NCBI GenBank assembly: GCA_022496205.1
Contig: WTXD01000100.1
Location: 1 to 64,000 of the forward strand
DNA: 64,000 bases
Direction: 5' to 3'
From: Gloeopeniophorella convolvens
Taxonomy: Eukaryota > Basidiomycota > Agaricomycetes > Russulales
Shown one piece after another: positions 59,564 through 64,000 of the stretch. How positions within the stretch are numbered: position 1 is the first letter of the stretch; each line of letters starts with the position of its first letter. The notes under the pieces are model-generated. The model saw only the letters and a program-made list of their open reading frames with translations, was not told the origin of the DNA and did not search any database. Both the position numbers and the translations under genes were made by a program.

Positions 59564-60734
59564 ATGGACTCTCTCATTGGCTTCGACGAGCGACTCAGCG
59601 TCACCCAGCACCACGAGTACGTCCGTCGTCCGCCACATCGAGCATGGTATCCTACTAAAGTCCCGCACAGCGTGTACCCAACTATCGACCCTACCGACGC
59701 GTTTGCGAACAAGACCTACAAGGGCAAAGTCGTCCTCGTGACTGGCGCCTCGCGCGGAATCGGCCAGGCGATTGCGGCTGCCTACGCAAAGGCCGGCGCA
59801 AGTTTGACCATCACAGCGCGCTCCCAGGCGACCCTCGACGCCTCTGCTATCACGATCCTCGCCGAGGCGCCAGGTGCTCAGCTGCTCACTGTGCCGGCGG
59901 ACGCGTGCGATCCGAAGGCCACGGAAGCCGTGGTGCAGGCCACGCTTGCGCGCTTCGGGCGGCTTGACGTGGTCATCGCCAACGCGGGCGCGATGTCCAA
60001 CCTCAACCAATGTACGCTACCGAGTCTCTTTCTGTGGCGTGGTGCGGTGCTGATTCGCTCCGTGCATGCAGTGCTGGGCGATAAAGACCCCGAGAGCTGG
60101 TGGACGACGTTCGAGGTGAACATCCGCGGCCTGTTCAACATCGCGCGGTACGTGTCCCTGCAGCCAGACCCGCCCAGCCCTGGTGCTGACAGCCTCGAAG
60201 CGCGGCCCTCCCGGCGCTCACCGAGTCCGGCGGACGCATCGTCGTCATCTCTGCAGGCCTCGCACAGATCCGCCTGCCGCGCGGAAGCGACTACTGCATC
60301 TCGAAGCACGCCATGATTCGTCTGGCCGAGTTCATCGCGCTTGGTACGTATCTCCCCCATATATCAGGATCGTCCCATGGAACGTATTCGCATAGAGTAC
60401 CCGAAAGTGAAGATATTCTCGGTGCACCCTGGGGTCATCTTGACCCAACTGGCCAAGGATGCAGGCATCAAGCCGAGCCCCGGCATCACACTCGATACGT
60501 TGGAGCTGCCTGCCGCGACGATGCTGTACCTCACGGCGGGCCATATGGACTGGCTGAACGGGAGGTGGGCTTTCAGTCCTCCGCTAGACGCCCTGCACTG
60601 CCGAACTCGCACTCAATGTTCCTTTGGTCAGGTACCTGTCGGCCAACTGGGACTTGGGCGAGGTCGAGAAGGAATGGAAAGAGAAGGTTATCGCACAGAA
60701 TGGGCTCGTTAGCAAGTTGTACATCCCTAAGTAA
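59564..60734 (+). CDS. Short-chain dehydrogenase/reductase
   Basis: The start at 59564 gives MDSLIGFDERLSVTQHHEY. The Rossmann fold shows VVLVTGASRGIGQAIA (TGxxxGIG, residues about 53-70), VVIANAGAMS, the catalytic Ser in IVVISAGLAQ, YCISKHA as YxxxK, and SVHPGVILT. The end reads NWDLGEVEKEWKEK and LVSKLYIPK. Exons are about 59564-60013, 60090-60148, about 60204-60342, about 60394-60566 and about 60634-60734. The enzyme reduces or oxidises a small molecule with NAD(P); the substrate is not clear. An N-terminal extension of about 45 residues precedes the fold, as in several fungal SDRs. No signal peptide is seen. Confidence 0.85.
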
Positions 60735-62039
60735 CCGACAACCAATAAGCGCCGTCATGCTGATATCAACACGTCTCTTGAGACCTGCTATGGCGCGCCA
60801 GGGCGCCAGGATACGATCTGTAGAAACATATCACCGAAGGAGGCGCTCTGAACAGCCGAGGGGTGGCTGAATCTCACCGCGCACTTCGGCGCCCTTCGAT
60901 TTGAGCGAGTCGCGCCACGGCACACACTAAGATACTCTGCACATTACGTGTCGCTCTCCAGATGTCTACCGCCTCTTTGAGCATGTCTGCCTCGGCGTAC
61001 TTCATCAGGTCCAGCCGACCAGACGACGTAGTGCGTGCAGCGTCACTCGGTGCTCCAGACAGCAGCGAAGCTGACCTCACATACAGCCTGCATTCTTACA
61101 CGCCACAGTAGCCCCGCTCACAGTGCGCACGACAGGCCATCGTCGGGAGGGCGCCGGATGCGGCCAAGGCGACGCGCGCAGCTTGTGTTCACTAAGTACG
61201 TGCCGTCTGCACTGAGCGTGTGCCGCCCGCAGGTTTGCCTGCTTAGTACGCGCCACACTTCCACAGGTTCTTCCCAGTCGAGGGGCTATACATTCCAGGA
61301 AACGTGGGCGTCGGGTGAGCCTCTCTCCTACGCAGCCAAGTGCATTGTCCTGACATGATCATGAACTATCATGAACTCGCCTGTATCGGATGCATCTGGC
61401 AGCAAGCACGTCCGCCAGTGCTTCGAGGGCTACTCTGGGCGCGTGAACCAACACCTACCGGTGGCGAGCCGCTCGCTAGTGCTACTCGGTGTGCCCGGCA
61501 TGTCAACGAGGACTATGCCTGCGCAGAGAACTGGAGCACATCGGCTGAGGAGTGGATCTCGCCACGCAACAGCACCACTGACTTCTCAAGGGCCTCACGG
61601 CAGGTGTGCTTCGTCGTTCCACGCTGCGATGGCACTGGCCGCTCATGCAACGCAGAGGAGCACCACGGCCCTGTAATCTTCTCTGGCCACGTCCCGTTAC
61701 ACAGAGAGCCCAGGGAAAGACGTGCCGGGCTGCTGCGCGAGCGCGGGTTGATCTACTCGCGCCCGCGCCTGCGTGCTCTACCTGTACGCTTCCTAGCGCC
61801 GCCTACGGGCTTTCCCACCACGAGACGGGCGGCACGGTCCTGAAGCGTTCTGCGGAGCGCGCGCATCAGCGTCATTCGAACGCGCGCAAATCGCGAGGGG
61901 AAAAAGCACGCACGAAGAGGGACAGAAGAGCCCTGAGCCCAGAAGCGGTACAATCCAGTGGACGCTCGCTCGCTCGGTCCATCCGAACCAAAACAAGCAC
62001 ACCGGAAGGAAAAACGAGCTCATGATGGCAAGTGGCAAG
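60735..62039. other. Intergenic, no gene recognised
   Basis: A minus-strand frame at 60874-61080 contains YAEADMLKEAVDIWRATRNV, which looks like a protein helix, but it stands alone. Nothing else looks coding. Confidence 0.4.
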
Positions 62040-62040
62040 C

Positions 62041-62960
62041 GCTTTTAGATTTCGGGTGCCATGTATCCGTTCTCGTCGAACAGCTTGTCCTGGTACTTGT
62101 AAAGGTAGTAGAAGAACGACGGGAAGGTGACGATGACGCCCCCCCAAGATGCCCAGGAGGGCGAGGCCGGGGAACTGCTCTCTGAAGTGGTAGATGTCGC
62201 CGAGGACAATCGGGGAGGGATTCGAACCGCAAGTAGAAGAGCGAGTAGACAAATCCAATGTAGAGGTTGAGTGCCATGACAAGTGGCTCCCGGAATCCAG
62301 CGTGAATGGGCGAGCATGTCGATGGCGAGGTCGCGTGGTTTCATGTTGGCCGCCTCAATCTCAGGCTGGGACCGGAGTTGTTTGATTCCCGGTAGCCTTG
62401 CGGAGGCGCCAGGCGCGGCGGAAAAGAATGTTGGAAGAAGATGTTTCGGGGAAGAAAAAGAAGAGGAGGGAAGTGAAGCTGGCACCCAACTACAGGAGTT
62501 CCCAGATGGTCCACCTCCACCCTTCAGCGTGCGCGGCGAAGCCGCCCATGATAGGCCCAGCTGCAGGTGCGCACACATCAGACGCGCCCAGGAAGTCATC
62601 ATTGGGTACGCCCCCACCCTGGCGCTATACTAGTACATATCTGCAACGGTTGCCGGCGCCTCCTGTTGCAAGGGATGGGGAGCCGACGAATCTGGTGATG
62701 AACCGGAACGCCAACAGCATCCCAAAAATTTCTCGCAAGGGCCGTAGGCACTTGAAGGACGGTGAACCAAAAGAGGGCCAGGAGACAGATAGGCATGCGT
62801 CCAAAGTTGAATGGCATCTCGTTCATTGGCGACCAGATCCATAGGCCCTACAGCAATTTGCAAATCCTCAGGCCCTTTGTGGGCGCGCCCGCACATAGCC
62901 GGTGTTAGCGGAGCAGAGCGGAAAATAAAGCTGGGACGAGATTGAGTGTTCATGATTGGT
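62041..62960 (-). pseudogene. Decayed MFS transporter
   Basis: Pieces of a 12-helix drug or polyamine transporter can be read in order on the minus strand but in different frames: MPFNFGRMPICLLALFWF with VLQVPTALARNF, then FVGSPSLATGGA, then AAGPIMGGFAAHAEGWRWTI followed by WELL and a TAG, then RSQPEIEAANMKPRDLAI, then MALNLYIGFVYSLFYL, then VTFPSFFYYLYKYQ and DENGYMAPE near the end. GPIMGGFAA and the WRWTIW segment are typical of helix 5-6 of the DHA1-type family. Several frame changes and at least one stop make it a pseudogene. The N-terminal end is lost or unreadable. Confidence 0.8.
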
Positions 62961-63078
62961 CAGGACTCGTCAAATTGTGACCAAAGCCACCGGGATCACC
63001 CGCCAAGTCGCTAGTTCAATTCCCGCCCTGTATGCCCGGGAAGCCAGGAAAGGGCCTGAGGATTTGCAACTTGCTGTA
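62849..63078. repeat. Inverted repeat, 30-bp arms
   Basis: Arms at 62849-62878 and 63049-63078 are reverse complements with one mismatch and share GGGCCTGAGGATTTGCAA. The spacer is 170 bases. It covers the missing 5' end of the MFS pseudogene. Confidence 0.8.
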
Positions 63079-63177
63079 ATTAGGATTGATCAAACAAACC
63101 ATCACCGAACAGAATATCAAAGCCAATCGTGGTTCGTACCAATGCCATACCCCGCCATGAATAGCGAAGGCCTGGGA

Positions 63178-63235
63178 GAATGCTGCACATATAAAGTCAA
63201 GAGAAAGCACTGATCTGGAGGCGACCCACTTCCCT
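63178..63235 (+). repeat. Second copy of the SDR promoter segment
   Basis: Matches 59480-59537 at 55 of 58 positions, including the CATATAAAG TATA box. No SDR reading frame follows; the next bases are C- and T-rich with no gene. Confidence 0.85.
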
Positions 63236-64000
63236 CTCTACAAAAACCCCCCTGTCTTACTCCTTGCTTACCGTGCTTACCAGTCTTAGTCATTCTTAGT
63301 ACTCTTAGATTGTTCTTGAAGCTAAATTAGGGCCTGCTTGTGGTCATCTTACGACCTCCAGCTTACCTGAGTCTTCTGCTTAGCTTCTGCCTTCCTTACA
63401 TCTGAAAAACCCTCCCTAATAAGATTGCACATAATATTTAATAGATACATCTGCGAGGTCTCCGCCTGCCGCAGTCTCCTGTGTGTGCCGCCGCCGATCT
63501 CACACTCGCTGCCACCGTTCCCACGCGCACCACCACCGCCGTTGTCGGCCTTGATCTCGTCGTCGCAGTTGTGGGTGACGGTGCTAGCGTCACTGGTGCC
63601 GCTGGCGTCGTTGTTGTTGCGGCTGTGCTACGTCGCAGCGTGTTGCGACCACCGTCGTCGTCATGGGCACACCATGTCGCATCGCCACCGCACTGCGTCG
63701 TGCAGCCGCGTCGTCATTGTTGTTGGGGCCGTGCTGCTCCGCACAGCCTCACAACGTGGTTGCGGTGCCACCGCTCCCACTCACACGGGGAGCAGACACA
63801 GGGCCATGGGGCGGGCCTAGTGGTCAGCGGGAGTACTACATATTGGGTACACAGGCGCACCTCGTTGTGTCCTTTGCGCCAGGTCATTGGCCATGCCGCA
63901 AGCGCCATGAGCACAGCGGGCCGGCGGAGAGGACGACGAGGGGTGGGCGCGCGGGAGTGTGGCCGTGCCCGAGTGTGACGGCGAGGCACACCTTGTCCGC
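63236..64000. other. End of window, no gene recognised
   Basis: First a T/C-rich stretch (to about 63420), then GC-rich sequence with low-complexity GTCGTT/GCC triplets. ORFs here are Val/Ala/Arg-rich and look non-coding. Confidence 0.4.

Noticed and set aside
60874..61080. Minus-strand frame with YAEADMLKEAVDIW
   Set aside because: It reads like a protein helix but has no ATG-led gene structure, no neighbouring exons and no known family.
62195..62245. tRNA-like T-loop GGTTCGAATCCC on the minus strand
   Set aside because: No cloverleaf stems can be formed around it; the bases belong to the MFS relic.
63005..63030. Second tRNA-like T-arm, AGTTCAATTCCCG
   Set aside because: No matching acceptor, D or anticodon stems upstream.
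63481..63978. Frame of 165 codons near the window end
   Set aside because: Val/Ala/Arg low-complexity translation of GTCGTT-type repeats on both strands; no start context or motif.

Overview
The window looks like nuclear DNA of an agaricomycete (mushroom-type) basidiomycete, possibly Polyporales-like. Genes are GC-rich and carry many introns of about 45-75 nt with GT-AG ends and CTNA(C/T) branch sites. The proteins are typical fungal housekeeping proteins, and there is a lineage-type expansion of BTB/POZ genes. There are no bacterial operons, no CRISPR and no rRNA. Most ORFs stop at introns, so the CDS spans below are gene spans (start codon to stop codon). Exon joins were worked out by hand from splice signals, reading frame and family knowledge.

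Layout. (1) 1-10.2 kb: a tandem array of BTB/POZ genes (three complete, one without a readable first exon, one decayed pseudogene and one more GC-rich complete copy pair at the end: in total five expressed-looking copies plus one pseudogene), interrupted by the RNA polymerase II subunit gene RPB9. (2) 10.2-23.5 kb: a small membrane protein, an Stf2/HABP4-like gene, a cyclophilin-40 gene, a large OCRL/INPP5B-type inositol 5-phosphatase gene, an amidase and a small secreted protein. (3) 24-34 kb: a NOSIP-type RING/U-box protein, a tail-anchored orphan, a CACTA-like MITE and a PIF1 helicase whose promoter contains the MITE end, then a coiled-coil orphan. (4) 34.7-41.1 kb: two nearly identical genes of unknown family in inverted orientation, on either side of the TRAPP II subunit gene TRS65. 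(5) 41.3-50.8 kb: UVE1, SPT5, an F-box/LRR gene, a small single-pass membrane protein and MIC10. (6) 52.9-56.6 kb: phosphoinositide-specific phospholipase C. (7) 57.5-64 kb: a proline-rich coiled-coil gene, a short-chain dehydrogenase, a decayed MFS transporter and a duplicated promoter fragment.

Functional links are loose, as expected in a fungal chromosome. RPB9 and SPT5 act in Pol II transcription. UVE1 and PIF1 act in genome maintenance, including mitochondrial DNA. The 5-phosphatase and PLC both act on PtdIns(4,5)P2, and TRS65 acts in Golgi traffic. I found no clearly new multi-gene system. The most interesting signals are: the BTB array with GC-AG introns at one conserved position; the inverted gene pair with a converted core that includes an identical intron; the CACTA-like MITE; a 9-nt microexon and an apparent one-base frame break at the catalytic motif of the 5-phosphatase; and the duplicated promoter beside a dead transporter gene.
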